Notes under the pieces: model-generated
Databases searched by the model: none
Told to the model about the DNA's origin: nothing
What the model saw: only the letters and a program-made list of their open reading frames with translations
In this document: one piece after another, positions 1-9,070 of the stretch
Position numbering within the stretch: the first letter of the stretch is position 1
How the letters are laid out: each line of letters opens with the position of its first letter
DNA from: Raineya sp964654605
GTDB lineage: Bacteria; Bacteroidota; Bacteroidia; Cytophagales; Thermonemataceae
Reading direction: 5' to 3'
Assembly: GCA_964654605.1 (NCBI GenBank)
Contig: CAZZLW010000081.1
Coordinates: 1-64,000 of the forward strand
DNA: 64,000 bases
Program-made: the position numbers and the translations under genes

Positions 1-952
1 TTTTACCGCTTTGCGTACCCGGTTCAATCTTTACTTTCACTTTGCCGTCAAGGGTAGGCACTTCTACGGTAGCTCCCAAAGCGGCATCAATGAAACTAAT
101 ATGCAAATCGTAAATGATATTATTACCATCTCTTTTGAGTGTCTCGTCTTCCGCTTCTTCAATTACAATGTACAAATCGCCATATTGCCCACCACGTTGG
201 GGGTAATTGCCCTTGCCTGCGATAGAAAGTTGCATACCTTCTTGTACCCCCGCAGGCACACGAATAGAAATTACTTCTTCCTCCAAGGTTCTGCCTTCGC
301 CTGCACAGACTTCACATTTCTGGCTGATAATCTTACCACTGCCACTGCAAGTAGGGCAGGTGCTGGTAGTTATCATTTGTCCAAGCATTGTATTGGTTAC
401 ACGGCGAACTTGCCCTGTGCCGCCACAAGTGCCACAAGTTTGCAAAGAAACACCATTTTTTGAGCCATTACCATTGCAAGATTTGCAGGCTACATAGCGT
501 TTTACTTTTACTTTCTTTTCTGCTCCTTCTGCAATTTCTTGTAGCGTAAGTTTGAGCTTAATACGCAGATTAGTGCCTTTATTCACGCCTCTGCTTCTGC
601 CACCGCCCATTCCTCCGCCTCCAAAGAAACTTTCAAAACCTGTACCCTCGAAAATATCGCTGAAGCGGGCAAAAATATCTTCCATATTCATATTGCCGCT
701 GAAGCCACCACCAAAGCCACCTGCACCGCCTACGCCATTGTGTCCGAATTGGTCGTAACGTTTGCGTTTTTCGGGGTCTGAAAGCACTTCGTAAGCCTCT
801 GCCGCTTCCTTGAATTTCTCTTCGGCTTCAGGATTGTTGGGATTTTTGTCAGGGTGATACTTTATCGCCAGCTGTCTGTATGCCTTCTTGATTTCTTCGG
901 GTGTAGCACTCCGAGAAACCCCCAAAACTTCGTAATAATCTCTCTTTGCCAT
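1..952 (-). CDS. dnaJ: Chaperone protein DnaJ (C-terminus outside window)
   Basis: This is the Hsp40 co-chaperone that stimulates DnaK ATPase and delivers unfolded clients. The 317 visible residues start with the J domain (MAKRDYYEVLGVSRSA, with the HPD triad near residue 34). A Gly/Phe-rich linker follows (about 75-120), then four zinc-binding CxxCxGxG-type repeats (CKSCNGNG, CGTCGGTG, CPTCSGSG, CEVCAGEG; about 150-220) and the start of the C-terminal substrate-binding beta domain. The frame runs off the left edge, so the last 50-70 residues are missing. The ATG at 950-952 lies 36 nt downstream of the grpE stop, so the two are almost certainly one heat-shock/chaperone operon. No dnaK is in view. 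The family call is firm. Confidence 0.97.
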   Translation of the reverse strand, partial: MAKRDYYEVLGVSRSATPEEIKKAYRQLAIKYHPDKNPNNPEAEEKFKEAAEAYEVLSDPEKRKRYDQFGHNGVGGAGGFGGGFSGNMNMEDIFARFSDIFEGTGFESFFGGGGMGGGRSRGVNKGTNLRIKLKLTLQEIAEGAEKKVKVKRYVACKSCNGNGSKNGVSLQTCGTCGGTGQVRRVTNTMLGQMITTSTCPTCSGSGKIISQKCEVCAGEGRTLEEEVISIRVPAGVQEGMQLSIAGKGNYPQRGGQYGDLYIVIEEAEDETLKRDGNNIIYDLHISFIDAALGATVEVPTLDGKVKVKIEPGTQSGK

Positions 953-988
953 AATCTAAAATAGAGTTTTAGCCCAAAAATAAACCTT

Positions 989-1591
989 CTACGCTCCTGT
1001 AACCACTTTTGCAAAACGCAGTACTTTCTCGCCCAGCATATAGCCTTTTTCTATGGTATCTATAACTTTGCCTTTCATCTCTTCGCTTGGGGCGGGTACT
1101 TGCGTAATGGCTTCGTGCTTGTCGGGGTCAAAGGCTTCGTGGGTAGATTTGATTTCTGCAAGTCCTTGCTTTTCCAAAAACTTAGCAAACTTTTGATGAA
1201 TAAGCATAATGCCTTCTTTGATGCTTTCCAGATTCGCTTCACTATTTTCAAATGCTTTTAAGGCACGTTCAAAGTCATCAAAAATAGGTAGTAATTCTAA
1301 AAGAAGTTTAGCATTGGCTTGCTCAATAAATTCAACTTTTTCTTTGGCAGTTCTACGCCTGAAATTTTCAAAATCGGCATAGAGGCGAATGTAATTATCC
1401 TTTTGCTCTGCCAAAGCAAATTCTAGTTTCTTTACTACTTCTTCTAAGTTAAAAACATTATTGCTACCTGAAGCTGATTTTTCGGAATTTTGTATCTCTT
1501 CTGTCAAAACTTCTTTGTTTTCGGTGTTTTCGTTAGAATTGCTATTCTGCTTTTCTTGCTGATTTTCGTTTTTAGGATTTTCTGTACTCAT
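989..1591 (-). CDS. grpE: Nucleotide exchange factor GrpE
   Basis: GrpE releases ADP from DnaK and so resets the chaperone cycle. The 200-residue product has the usual layout: an acidic, Asn/Glu-rich disordered N-terminus (about 1-50), a long coiled coil containing ADFENFRRRTAKE, and the compact C-terminal beta domain ending in a VLRFAKVVTGA-type tail. An upstream GTG at 1597 is in frame. The ATG at 1589-1591 (MSTENP) is preferred because the promoter -7 box sits only about 17 nt before it. dnaJ follows in the same direction. Length and motifs fit the family. Confidence 0.96.
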   Translation of the reverse strand: MSTENPKNENQQEKQNSNSNENTENKEVLTEEIQNSEKSASGSNNVFNLEEVVKKLEFALAEQKDNYIRLYADFENFRRRTAKEKVEFIEQANAKLLLELLPIFDDFERALKAFENSEANLESIKEGIMLIHQKFAKFLEKQGLAEIKSTHEAFDPDKHEAITQVPAPSEEMKGKVIDTIEKGYMLGEKVLRFAKVVTGA

Positions 1592-1607
1592 AACCACAAA
1601 AATTTTT

Positions 1608-1639
1608 GCAATTTACGAAGGTTCAATTTCTTTGCCAAA
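1608..1639 (-). promoter_or_regulatory. Bacteroidota-type promoter of grpE-dnaJ
   Basis: On the minus strand TTTG (1639-1636) is followed after 20 nt by TAAATTGC (1615-1608), a seven-of-eight-type match to the TTTG / TAnnTTTG consensus. The expected start site would leave a leader of only about 10 nt before the grpE ATG. No CIRCE-like operator was seen. Confidence 0.55.
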
Positions 1640-1673
1640 TTAAAAATACTGCCATTTTGACAGAAAAAATAAA

Positions 1674-1694
1674 CGAACACTTGTTTAGTGTTCG
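1674..1694 (-). terminator. Intrinsic terminator downstream of the 1725-2357 gene
   Basis: The inverted repeat CGAACAC (1674-1680) / GTGTTCG (1688-1694) has a 7-nt loop. On the minus strand it is followed by a T-rich run (TTTATTTTTTC). It separates the 1725-2357 gene from the grpE promoter. Confidence 0.7.
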
Positions 1695-1724
1695 CTGAAA
1701 GTATCTTTACCATTTTGGTAAAAT

Positions 1725-2357
1725 TTATTGCAACAATAGTTTCAAAAAATCCTCGTCAATCACACCCGAAGGATAGCTTTGCTTTTCTTGTTGAATTTTT
1801 TTGATTGTCTGCTCGGTTTCATCACTGAAAACACCATCTATTTGTATAGGTTGCCATTTCTGACTGATAAGTTTTTGTATTTCCCAAATAGCTCTATCTT
1901 TATCACCTTTGCGGAAAGTTTTACCTGCTAAGAGTTTATGCAAAGCGTAATTTTTTTCGCTGATGCCATTTTTTTCAATGTAAGCAATAGCTTCATTATC
2001 AAAGCCTTGCTGTTTGAGTTTTTTGGAGAGAATAAGTTTTGCTTCTAAAAATTTTACTCTTGCCCGCATAGTTTGGTAAGTATGAGCGGCGTTTTTGGCT
2101 TGTGGAATTTCCATATCTGCCGAAAGGACATCAATACCGTGGTTTGTCCATTGTTCCCTTGCGAAGTTTCCTAAATGTGTTGCTGTTTCAAAGTATTCTT
2201 TTACCAAAGCAGGTTCGTGATAATTGACATCAATTTCTTGCATATTTATTACATAATCATAAGCATTCGGGTAAGAAAACTTACGATATTTTTGGTATTG
2301 AAAAAAGGTGAGCAAGCCCAAAAAAACGAGAAATAAAAAAATAATAACACGCTTCAT
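1725..2357 (-). CDS. Membrane-anchored protein with possible peptidoglycan-binding-like C-terminus
   Basis: I do not recognise this 210-residue protein as a named family. The start MKRVIIFLFLVFLGLLTFF is a single N-terminal membrane anchor or uncleaved signal. A helical middle region follows. The last 45 residues contain IQIDGVFSDETEQTIKKIQ and IDEDFLKLLLQ, which resembles the three-helix peptidoglycan-binding (PGBD) repeat in which 'DGxFGxxTxxAVxxFQ' is typical. A periplasmic, wall-associated role is therefore inferred. The ATG at 2355-2357 is used rather than an in-frame TTG two codons upstream. It is monocistronic, with a terminator at 1674-1694 and a divergent microprotein gene upstream. 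Confidence 0.6.
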   Translation of the reverse strand: MKRVIIFLFLVFLGLLTFFQYQKYRKFSYPNAYDYVINMQEIDVNYHEPALVKEYFETATHLGNFAREQWTNHGIDVLSADMEIPQAKNAAHTYQTMRARVKFLEAKLILSKKLKQQGFDNEAIAYIEKNGISEKNYALHKLLAGKTFRKGDKDRAIWEIQKLISQKWQPIQIDGVFSDETEQTIKKIQQEKQSYPSGVIDEDFLKLLLQ

Positions 2358-2408
2358 AAGCAAAGAACAGAGTTTTTTATGGTTTTTTGAAAAATTTTTG
2401 CAAAAAAA

Positions 2409-2440
2409 TTTGGTAGATTTTGGGATTTATATTACATTTG
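2409..2440 (+). promoter_or_regulatory. Promoter of the PFG-repeat microprotein
   Basis: TTTG (2409-2412), a 20-nt spacer and TACATTTG (2433-2440) match the Bacteroidota vegetative promoter exactly at both boxes. The predicted start near 2447 leaves a leader of about 22 nt before the ATG at 2469. Confidence 0.7.
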
Positions 2441-2468
2441 CAAAGTCAAATTTAAACAGCAAACGGAT

Positions 2469-2531
2469 ATGAAATCACCTTTTGGAAATCCTTTCGGAAT
2501 GCCTTTTGGCAAGCCCTTTGGCACAAAGTAA
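2469..2531 (+). CDS. 20-residue PFG-repeat microprotein (unrecognised)
   Basis: A 21-codon frame (ATG 2469, TAA 2529-2531) encodes MKSPFGNPFGMPFGKPFGTK, four consecutive copies of xPFG between short lysine-containing ends. The codons for each PFG vary (CCTTTTGGA, CCTTTCGGA, CCTTTTGGC, CCCTTTGGC). That suggests selection on the peptide rather than simple DNA slippage. It lies behind a perfect-looking promoter and ends 4 nt before the RidA stop codon, with which it converges. No function is known to me. It could instead be a non-coding transcript with a chance frame. Confidence 0.45.
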   Translation: MKSPFGNPFGMPFGKPFGTK

Positions 2532-2534
2532 AAG

Positions 2535-2960
2535 CTAATCAATTGTAGCTATTACTTTGAGTTCAATGGCAATAGGCGTAGGCAAAGCCGTAATACCCAG
2601 CGTAGTTCGGCAAGGCTGATTATCTTTGAAATATTCAGCGTAAATCTTGTTATATTTGGGAAAGTCCTCTTTCATATTGGTCAAAAAGACCGTAACATCT
2701 ACAATCTTATCCCAAGAAGAGCCTGCCTCCTCTAAAATATAGCGAATATTCTCAAAAACAGAATGACATTGAGCTTCAATGTCATAACTAATAATATTTC
2801 CGTTCTCATCAAGCTCAACACCCGGAATTTCTTTGCTACCTCGTTTGCGAGGTCCTACTCCTGAAAGAAACAGCAAATTCCCTACTCGTCTTGCGTGAGG
2901 GTACAAACCGACAGGTTCGGGGGCTTTGGAGCTATGAATCAAATCTTTGTCTTCGGGCAT
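2535..2960 (-). CDS. RidA/YjgF family imine deaminase (2-aminomuconate deaminase-like)
   Basis: RidA-family enzymes hydrolyse reactive enamine/imine intermediates, and one branch deaminates 2-aminomuconate. The 141-residue protein has the family elements VGNLLFLSGVGPRKRG, the central helix ECHSVFENIRYILEEAG-like segment, and the C-terminal signature PCRTTLGITALPTPIAIELK with the substrate-binding Arg. The insertion around KEIPGVELDENGNIISYD is typical of the aminomuconate-deaminase-like branch rather than E. coli RidA. The gene lies 11 nt downstream of hemL on the same strand, so the two are probably co-transcribed. Its exact substrate is not resolved by sequence. Confidence 0.85.
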   Translation of the reverse strand: MPEDKDLIHSSKAPEPVGLYPHARRVGNLLFLSGVGPRKRGSKEIPGVELDENGNIISYDIEAQCHSVFENIRYILEEAGSSWDKIVDVTVFLTNMKEDFPKYNKIYAEYFKDNQPCRTTLGITALPTPIAIELKVIATID

Positions 2961-2971
2961 ATATCTTGTAT

Positions 2972-4261
2972 TTAATGAATTTCAGCTAAACTTTCTTCAT
3001 TGGCTTGTAAAATATGCTCAATGTCGCTATCTGAAAGAGCTACCGAAACAAATAAACTTTCAAATTGCGAGGGTGCTAAATATACACCTTTTTGAAGCAT
3101 CTTATGAAAATATTTTCCAAAAAGTTCTGTATTGGAAGTTTTAGCAGTCTGAAAATCAACAACTTGTTTGTCTGTAAAAAATAGGTTATACATTGAGCCA
3201 ATTTGATTGATAGTATAAGGCAAGTTCAGTTTTTGTAAAGTTTTTTTCAATCCCTCTACGATTTTTTGTGTGATTTGTTCTAACTTTTGGTAAATCTGAG
3301 GGTTTTCGTTCAGTTCGGTAAGCATCGCGTAGCCTGCCACCATAGCGATAGGGTTACCTGAAAGCGTACCCGCCTGATACACCTTGCCCACAGGCGAAAC
3401 GCTATCCATAATTTCCTTTTTGCCACCATAAGCTCCCACAGGCAAGCCACCTCCAATGATTTTTCCCAAAGTTGTCATATCAGGGGTTATGCCAAAGAGT
3501 TCCTGTGCCCCTCCACGAGCCAAACGAAAGCCTGTCATTACTTCATCAAAAATCAAGATGATGCCTTCTTGGTCGCAAATAGTTCGTAAGCCTTCTAAAA
3601 AGCCTTTTTGGGGCAAAACGCACCCCATATTTCCAACCACAGGCTCTACAATAATACAAGCTATTTGTTTAGGATTGGCGTCAATGAGCTTTTTTACTGC
3701 GTCCAAGTCGTTGTAAGGGGCTGTGAGCGTATCATTGGCAACGCCTTGCGTTACGCCAAGGCTATCGGGCGAACCCATTGTGTAAGCTCCGCTACCTGCC
3801 GCAATCAGAAAGCTATCGCCGTGTCCGTGGTAGCAACCTTCAAATTTAATGATTTTATTTCTACCTGTAAAGCCACGAGCTACCCGAATGGCACTCATAC
3901 AGGCTTCGGTGCCCGAATTTACCATACGTACTTTTTCTATGGAAGGCACCATTTGGCAAATGAGTTCAGCCATTTCCACTTCCTTGCGGGTGGGTGCCCC
4001 ATACGAAAAAGAATGGGGTAGTGCTTCTGCGATAGCTTTCTGAATGGTAGGGTGGGCGTGTCCGAGTATCATCGGACCCCAAGAGTTGATAAGTTCAATG
4101 TAGCGGTTGTCGTCCTCATCATAAAGATATGCTCCTTCGGCACGTTTGATGAATAGCGGCGTTCCACCTACTGATTTGAATGCTCTGACGGGAGAATTTA
4201 CACCACCAGGCAAAAGTGTTTTTGCTTTTTCAAAAAGTTCTTGGCTTTTCTGAAAGTTCAT
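2972..4261 (-). CDS. hemL: Glutamate-1-semialdehyde 2,1-aminomutase
   Basis: HemL converts glutamate-1-semialdehyde to 5-aminolevulinate, the committed haem precursor of the C5 pathway, using PLP/PMP. The 429-residue protein contains LFEKAKTLLPGGVNSPVRAF at the N-terminus, the acetyl-motif GSGAYTMGSPDSLGV, IIVEPVVGNMG, IFDEVMTGFR, and the PLP lysine in TLGKIIGGGLPVGAYGG. The ATG at 4259-4261 (MNFQKSQELF) is chosen over an in-frame TTG nine codons upstream. It precedes the RidA-family gene by 11 nt. The call is secure. Confidence 0.96.
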   Translation of the reverse strand: MNFQKSQELFEKAKTLLPGGVNSPVRAFKSVGGTPLFIKRAEGAYLYDEDDNRYIELINSWGPMILGHAHPTIQKAIAEALPHSFSYGAPTRKEVEMAELICQMVPSIEKVRMVNSGTEACMSAIRVARGFTGRNKIIKFEGCYHGHGDSFLIAAGSGAYTMGSPDSLGVTQGVANDTLTAPYNDLDAVKKLIDANPKQIACIIVEPVVGNMGCVLPQKGFLEGLRTICDQEGIILIFDEVMTGFRLARGGAQELFGITPDMTTLGKIIGGGLPVGAYGGKKEIMDSVSPVGKVYQAGTLSGNPIAMVAGYAMLTELNENPQIYQKLEQITQKIVEGLKKTLQKLNLPYTINQIGSMYNLFFTDKQVVDFQTAKTSNTELFGKYFHKMLQKGVYLAPSQFESLFVSVALSDSDIEHILQANEESLAEIH

Positions 4262-4356
4262 AGCTATTTGGTAATTATTTACGTTCAAAAGTTTAAGGGT
4301 TCAAGCGTTTGAGGTAAAAGTTTTACTTCGTCTAAACATCTAATGTTTTTAAGTCC

Positions 4357-4369
4357 TATTTCCTGTTTC
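4357..4369. repeat. TTTCCTGTTTC-type dispersed element, hemL/aspS gap
   Basis: TATTTCCTGTTTC in the gap between aspS and hemL. It is preceded by a CGTCTAA string also seen before the 26734 copy. Confidence 0.35.
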
Positions 4370-4398
4370 ATTACTGCAAGCTATACCTAAACAATACG

Positions 4399-6156
4399 CT
4401 ATTTGTTTTTCACCAAACTAATTCCGAGTTCGTCTAATTGTTCTTGGAAAATTTCGGAAGGAGCATCAATCATAACATCTCTGCCCGAATTATTTTTAGG
4501 GAAAGCAATAAAATCGCGAATGCTATCAGCACCGCCGAAAATGGCACAAAGCCTATCAAAACCAAAGGCAATGCCTCCGTGAGGAGGGGCACCATAGCGA
4601 AACGCATTCATCAAAAAGCCAAATTGCTTTTCGGCTTGCTCGGCAGTAAATCCTAAAACTTCAAACATTTTTGCTTGCAAGTTTTTATCAAAAATCCGAA
4701 TAGAGCCACCGCCTACTTCTGTGCCATTGATAACCATATCGTAAGCATTGGCTCTTACCTTTCCCAACTCACCGTTTTGCAGAAAAGTTATATCTTCGGG
4801 TTTGGGCGAAGTAAAGGGGTGGTGCATTGCAAACCAGCGTCCTGCCTCTTCATCATACTCAAAAGCGGGAAAATCTACTACCCAAAGGCAGGCAAATTTA
4901 TTTTTATCGCGTAAGCCCAAACGAGTTCCCATTTCCAATCGTAATTCTGAAAGTTGTTTGCGGGTTTTAGTGGTTTCGCCGCTCAAAATCAGAAGCAAAT
5001 CGCCTGCTTCGGCTTGCATTTCTTTTGCCCAAGTCTGCAAATCGTCTTGGGAAAAGAACTTATCAACTGAAGACTTAAACGAGCCATCGGCTTTGCATTG
5101 TACATATACCAAGCCTTTTGCTCCAATTTGTGGCTTTTTGACAAAGTCTGTAAGTTCATCAAGTTGCTTTCGGGTGTATTCGGCACAACCTTTGGCACAA
5201 ATTCCTACAACAATTTCGGCGTTATCAAATACCTGAAAACCTTTCCCTTTTGCCAGATGTGTAATGTCGGTAAATTTCATTTCAAAACGCAAGTCGGGCT
5301 TATCCGAGCCGTAGTAGCGAGTGGCGTCTTCGTAGCTCATTCGGGGCAGGGGAGGAATTTCAATACCTTTTACAGCACGGAAAAGATGTTTGATAAGTCC
5401 TTCAAAAGTTTGTAAAATATCTTCTTGTTCTACAAAAGACATTTCACAATCTATTTGTGTAAATTCGGGCTGGCGGTCGGCACGTAGGTCTTCGTCGCGA
5501 AAGCATTTTACAATCTGATAGTATCTATCAAAACCTGCTACCATTAGCAACTGCTTGAAAGTTTGCGGCGATTGAGGCAAAGCATAAAACTGCCCCAAAT
5601 TCATTCGGCTGGGAACTACAAAATCTCTTGCACCTTCGGGGGTAGATTTGATAAGTACGGGGGTTTCTACTTCTATAAATTTTTGACTATCTAAGTATTT
5701 GCGTGTTTCTTGTGCCATTTGGTGGCGGAGTTCCAAGTTTTTGCGAACTACATTTCTACGCAAATCCAAGTAGCGAAATTTCATTCGCAAGTCGTCGCCG
5801 CCATCGGTTTCGTCTTCAATTTTGAAAGGAGGGATTTCGGCGGGGTTTAGCACTACAATTTTTTCAGCCCATACCTCTATTTCACCCGTAGGAATTTTAG
5901 GATTTTTGGATTCTCTTTCGGCTACTTTTCCTGAAACCTGAATAACAAATTCTCTGCCCAAACTGCGAGCAATTTCAAAGAGTTCGGCAGGGGTTTTGTT
6001 TTCTACAAGGGTAATTTGTGTAATACCATAGCGGTCGCGTAAATCTATCCATAAAATAGAGCCTTTGTCGCGAATGGTTTGTACCCAACCTGCCAATGTT
6101 ACGGTTTCGTTTTGGTTGGAAAGTCTTAATTCGCCGCAAGTATGTGTTCGGAACAT
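4399..6156 (-). CDS. aspS: Aspartate--tRNA ligase
   Basis: This class II synthetase charges tRNA-Asp. The 585 residues carry the N-terminal OB-fold anticodon-binding domain (RTHTCGELRLSNQNETVTLAG), motif 1/2 (FIEVETPVLIKSTPEGARDF, FRDEDLRADRQPEFTQID), the bacterial GAD insertion domain (about 300-420) and motif 3 (GIAFGFDRLCAIFGG). Start ATG 6154-6156 (MFRTHTCGEL) is preferred over an in-frame TTG six codons upstream because the family begins here. The gene follows uvrA by about 60 nt in the same direction. Confidence 0.97.
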   Translation of the reverse strand: MFRTHTCGELRLSNQNETVTLAGWVQTIRDKGSILWIDLRDRYGITQITLVENKTPAELFEIARSLGREFVIQVSGKVAERESKNPKIPTGEIEVWAEKIVVLNPAEIPPFKIEDETDGGDDLRMKFRYLDLRRNVVRKNLELRHQMAQETRKYLDSQKFIEVETPVLIKSTPEGARDFVVPSRMNLGQFYALPQSPQTFKQLLMVAGFDRYYQIVKCFRDEDLRADRQPEFTQIDCEMSFVEQEDILQTFEGLIKHLFRAVKGIEIPPLPRMSYEDATRYYGSDKPDLRFEMKFTDITHLAKGKGFQVFDNAEIVVGICAKGCAEYTRKQLDELTDFVKKPQIGAKGLVYVQCKADGSFKSSVDKFFSQDDLQTWAKEMQAEAGDLLLILSGETTKTRKQLSELRLEMGTRLGLRDKNKFACLWVVDFPAFEYDEEAGRWFAMHHPFTSPKPEDITFLQNGELGKVRANAYDMVINGTEVGGGSIRIFDKNLQAKMFEVLGFTAEQAEKQFGFLMNAFRYGAPPHGGIAFGFDRLCAIFGGADSIRDFIAFPKNNSGRDVMIDAPSEIFQEQLDELGISLVKNK

Positions 6157-6216
6157 AACTGATTGATTTTTCAAATGGTGTGCAATTTAGGTAAATTTGC
6201 GGGTTGTACAAAAAAC

Positions 6217-9018
6217 TTACAATTCCATTTTTAAGAACTTACCCGTATAGCTTTGGGGGTGTGTAGCGAGTGCTTCGGGAGTGCCTTCGGCAATGATGTA
6301 GCCTCCTGCTTCACCTCCTTCCAATCCTAAATCTATGATATGGTCGCAAACTTTGATAACATCAAGGTTATGTTCTATGATAAGCACGGTATTGCCTTTT
6401 TCTACCAATTTGTTGAGGAAAAAAAGCAGTTTTTCAATGTCCTGAAAATGCAAACCTGTGGTAGGTTCGTCGAGAATGTAAAGGGTTTTGCCTGTATCTT
6501 TGCGGGAAAGCTCAGTGGCAAGTTTTACTCTTTGAGCCTCGCCTCCCGAAAGCGTAGTGGCGGGTTGCCCCAAAGTAATATAGCCCAAACCTACTTCGTG
6601 AATGGTTTTTATTTTAGAAAGAATACGAGGCTGATTTTCAAAAAAATCCAATGCTTGCTCTACGGTCATATCCAGCACATCTGCAATAGATTTTCCCTTG
6701 AAACGAACTTCCAAAGTTTCCCTGTTGTAGCGTTTGCCCTTGCAATCGCGGCAAGGGATATGCACATCGGGTAAAAATTCCATTTCAATTGTAACCACAC
6801 CTGCTCCTTCGCAAGTTTCGCATCTTCCACCTTTTACGTTAAAAGAAAAACGCCCAGGTTTATAGCCTCTGATTTTGGCTTCGGGGAGCTGTGCAAATAA
6901 ATCCCGAATATCTGTAAAAACTCCTGTATAAGTGGCGGTATTGCTTCGGGGGGTTCTGCCAATAGGCGATTGGTCAATTTCAATTACTTTATCCAAATGC
7001 TCTAAGCCTTCAATGCTCTCATAAGGCAAGGGTTCTTTTTTGGCGTTGTAAAAATGCTTGTTGAGAATAGGAAAGAGCGTATGATGAATAAGGGAGGATT
7101 TGCCTGAACCTGAAACACCTGTAACAGCAATCATTTTGCCCAAAGGTAAAGAAAGCGTAATATTTTTGAGATTATGCCCTTTGCAACCTTTCAGTACCAG
7201 AAATTTGCCATTACCTGCTCTTCTTGCTTGGGGAACTTCAATTTTGGCAATGCCTTTCAGATATTGAGCCGTTAGCGAGTTGGGGTTTTGCAAAAAGGTC
7301 TGGGGCGAGCCTTTGCCAACAATTGCTCCGCCGTGCCTTCCTGCTTCGGGACCAATATCTATGATGTAATCCGCTTGCAACATCATATCTTTGTCGTGTT
7401 CTACCACAATCACCGAATTGCCAATATCTCGTAAGTTTTGCAGAGATTGAATGAGCTTTTGGTTATCTCTTTGGTGTAAGCCGATACTGGGTTCATCAAG
7501 CACATACAAAACGCCTGTGAGTTGCGTGCCTATTTGCGTAGCCAAGCGTATGCGTTGCGATTCGCCGCCTGATAGGGTTTTTACGGCTCGGTTGAGCGTC
7601 AGATAGTCCAGACCTACATCAATCAGAAATTGCAATCTTTTGCGAATTTCTTTCAAAACCTCTTCGGCAATGCGTTTTTTTATGCCTTGCATACGACTTT
7701 CCAAGCCTTGTAGCCATTGAGCCAGCTCTGTAATGCTCATAGCGGAAAGCTCGGCAATATTTTTATTATCAACTTTGAAGTACAAAGCCTCTTTTTTCAA
7801 TCTTGTGCCATTACATTCGGGGCAGAGTTGGCTACTCAGATACTCGGCATAATGCTCTTGGACACTGCTTGAACTTTCGTTCATCATTTTTTGCATAAAA
7901 GGAATGATACCCTCAAAAGTAGTGTGCCAATCGGTACCAGGGTATTTGGTAGAGGCTACTTGAATGGTCTCTTTGCTTCCGTAAAGAATGATATCCAAGA
8001 CTTCGCGAGGAATTTCGGCAACAGGTTTTTTAATAGAAATTTTGTATTTTTTGAGTATGCTTTCAATTTTCTTAAAAATCCAAATGTCCCGAAATTCGCC
8101 CAGAGGGGCAATAGCCCCTTTTTCAATGCTGATATTTCTGTTGGGAATAATGCTATCTTCGGTAAAATTTTCAATAATGCCTAAACCTTCGCATTTGGGG
8201 CACCAGCCATAAGGCGAATTGAAGGAAAAGCTATTAGGGGCGGGTTCATCATAGCTGATACCCGAAGTAGGGCAAGTATAAAATTGGGAATAAAAACGCA
8301 GTTGCTCTTGCTCATCAATCACCAGAAGTGTGCCTTTACCTTCTTTGAGAGCTTTTTGAATAGAATCGTTTAGACGAAAATCATCTTTTACTTGCAGGCG
8401 GTCAATAAGAACCTCAATATCGTGGATTTTGTAGCGGTCAAGTTCTAATTTGGGAGAAATTTCTTGAATTTTTCCATCAATACGGGCTTTCAGATAGCCT
8501 TTTTTGGCAATTTCGGAAAATAGCTCTTTGTAGTGCCCTTTTCTACCTTTTACCAAAGGAGCAAGAATAGAAATCTTTTGATTGGCATAGGTTTGCAAGA
8601 TGCTTTCTCGGATTTGGTCGGGCGATTGTTGAATCATTTTTTCGCCTGTAACGTATGAGTATGCCTCACCTGCACGTGCAAAAAGCAATCGTAAGAAATC
8701 ATAAATTTCGGTAAGCGTTCCTACCGTAGAGCGAGGGTTTTTGGAGGTCGTTTTTTGTTCAATGGCAATAACAGGGCTTAAACCTTCAATTTTATCAACA
8801 TCAGGGCGTTGCATCTCGCCAATGAACCCCCTTGCATACGCTGAAAAGCTTTCCATATAACGCCTTTGGGCTTCGGCAAAAATCGTATCAAAAACAAGCG
8901 AAGATTTTCCACTACCACTCACACCTGTTACTACTACTAACTTCTGACGAGGTATTGTAAGGTCTAAATTTTTCAAATTATGCTCACGAGCACCATAAAT
9001 TTCTATTAGCTCTTCCAT
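6217..9018 (-). CDS. uvrA: Excinuclease ABC subunit A
   Basis: UvrA is the damage-scanning ATPase of nucleotide excision repair and loads UvrB. The 933-residue protein has two ABC modules: Walker A VTGVSGSGKSSL at about 33 and again about 640, and signatures LSGGESQRIRLATQIG and LSGGEAQRVKLATELS. Zinc modules are present (CPTSGISYDEPAPN...CPKCEG; CETCEGAGVVTIEMEF...CRDC), as is the conserved IEGLSPVIAIEQKTTSKNPR UvrB-binding segment. Length matches the family. No SOS box was recognised in the short upstream gap. Confidence 0.97.
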   Translation of the reverse strand: MEELIEIYGAREHNLKNLDLTIPRQKLVVVTGVSGSGKSSLVFDTIFAEAQRRYMESFSAYARGFIGEMQRPDVDKIEGLSPVIAIEQKTTSKNPRSTVGTLTEIYDFLRLLFARAGEAYSYVTGEKMIQQSPDQIRESILQTYANQKISILAPLVKGRKGHYKELFSEIAKKGYLKARIDGKIQEISPKLELDRYKIHDIEVLIDRLQVKDDFRLNDSIQKALKEGKGTLLVIDEQEQLRFYSQFYTCPTSGISYDEPAPNSFSFNSPYGWCPKCEGLGIIENFTEDSIIPNRNISIEKGAIAPLGEFRDIWIFKKIESILKKYKISIKKPVAEIPREVLDIILYGSKETIQVASTKYPGTDWHTTFEGIIPFMQKMMNESSSSVQEHYAEYLSSQLCPECNGTRLKKEALYFKVDNKNIAELSAMSITELAQWLQGLESRMQGIKKRIAEEVLKEIRKRLQFLIDVGLDYLTLNRAVKTLSGGESQRIRLATQIGTQLTGVLYVLDEPSIGLHQRDNQKLIQSLQNLRDIGNSVIVVEHDKDMMLQADYIIDIGPEAGRHGGAIVGKGSPQTFLQNPNSLTAQYLKGIAKIEVPQARRAGNGKFLVLKGCKGHNLKNITLSLPLGKMIAVTGVSGSGKSSLIHHTLFPILNKHFYNAKKEPLPYESIEGLEHLDKVIEIDQSPIGRTPRSNTATYTGVFTDIRDLFAQLPEAKIRGYKPGRFSFNVKGGRCETCEGAGVVTIEMEFLPDVHIPCRDCKGKRYNRETLEVRFKGKSIADVLDMTVEQALDFFENQPRILSKIKTIHEVGLGYITLGQPATTLSGGEAQRVKLATELSRKDTGKTLYILDEPTTGLHFQDIEKLLFFLNKLVEKGNTVLIIEHNLDVIKVCDHIIDLGLEGGEAGGYIIAEGTPEALATHPQSYTGKFLKMEL

Positions 9019-9070
9019 AGCCGATTTTTTTCCAAAACGCTAAATTAGGAAAAAAGTTTGAAGCGACAAG

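Noticed and set aside
3456..4043. Plus-strand open frames opposite hemL, aspS, uvrA and other genes
   Set aside because: They lie antisense within conserved genes and have unnatural composition.
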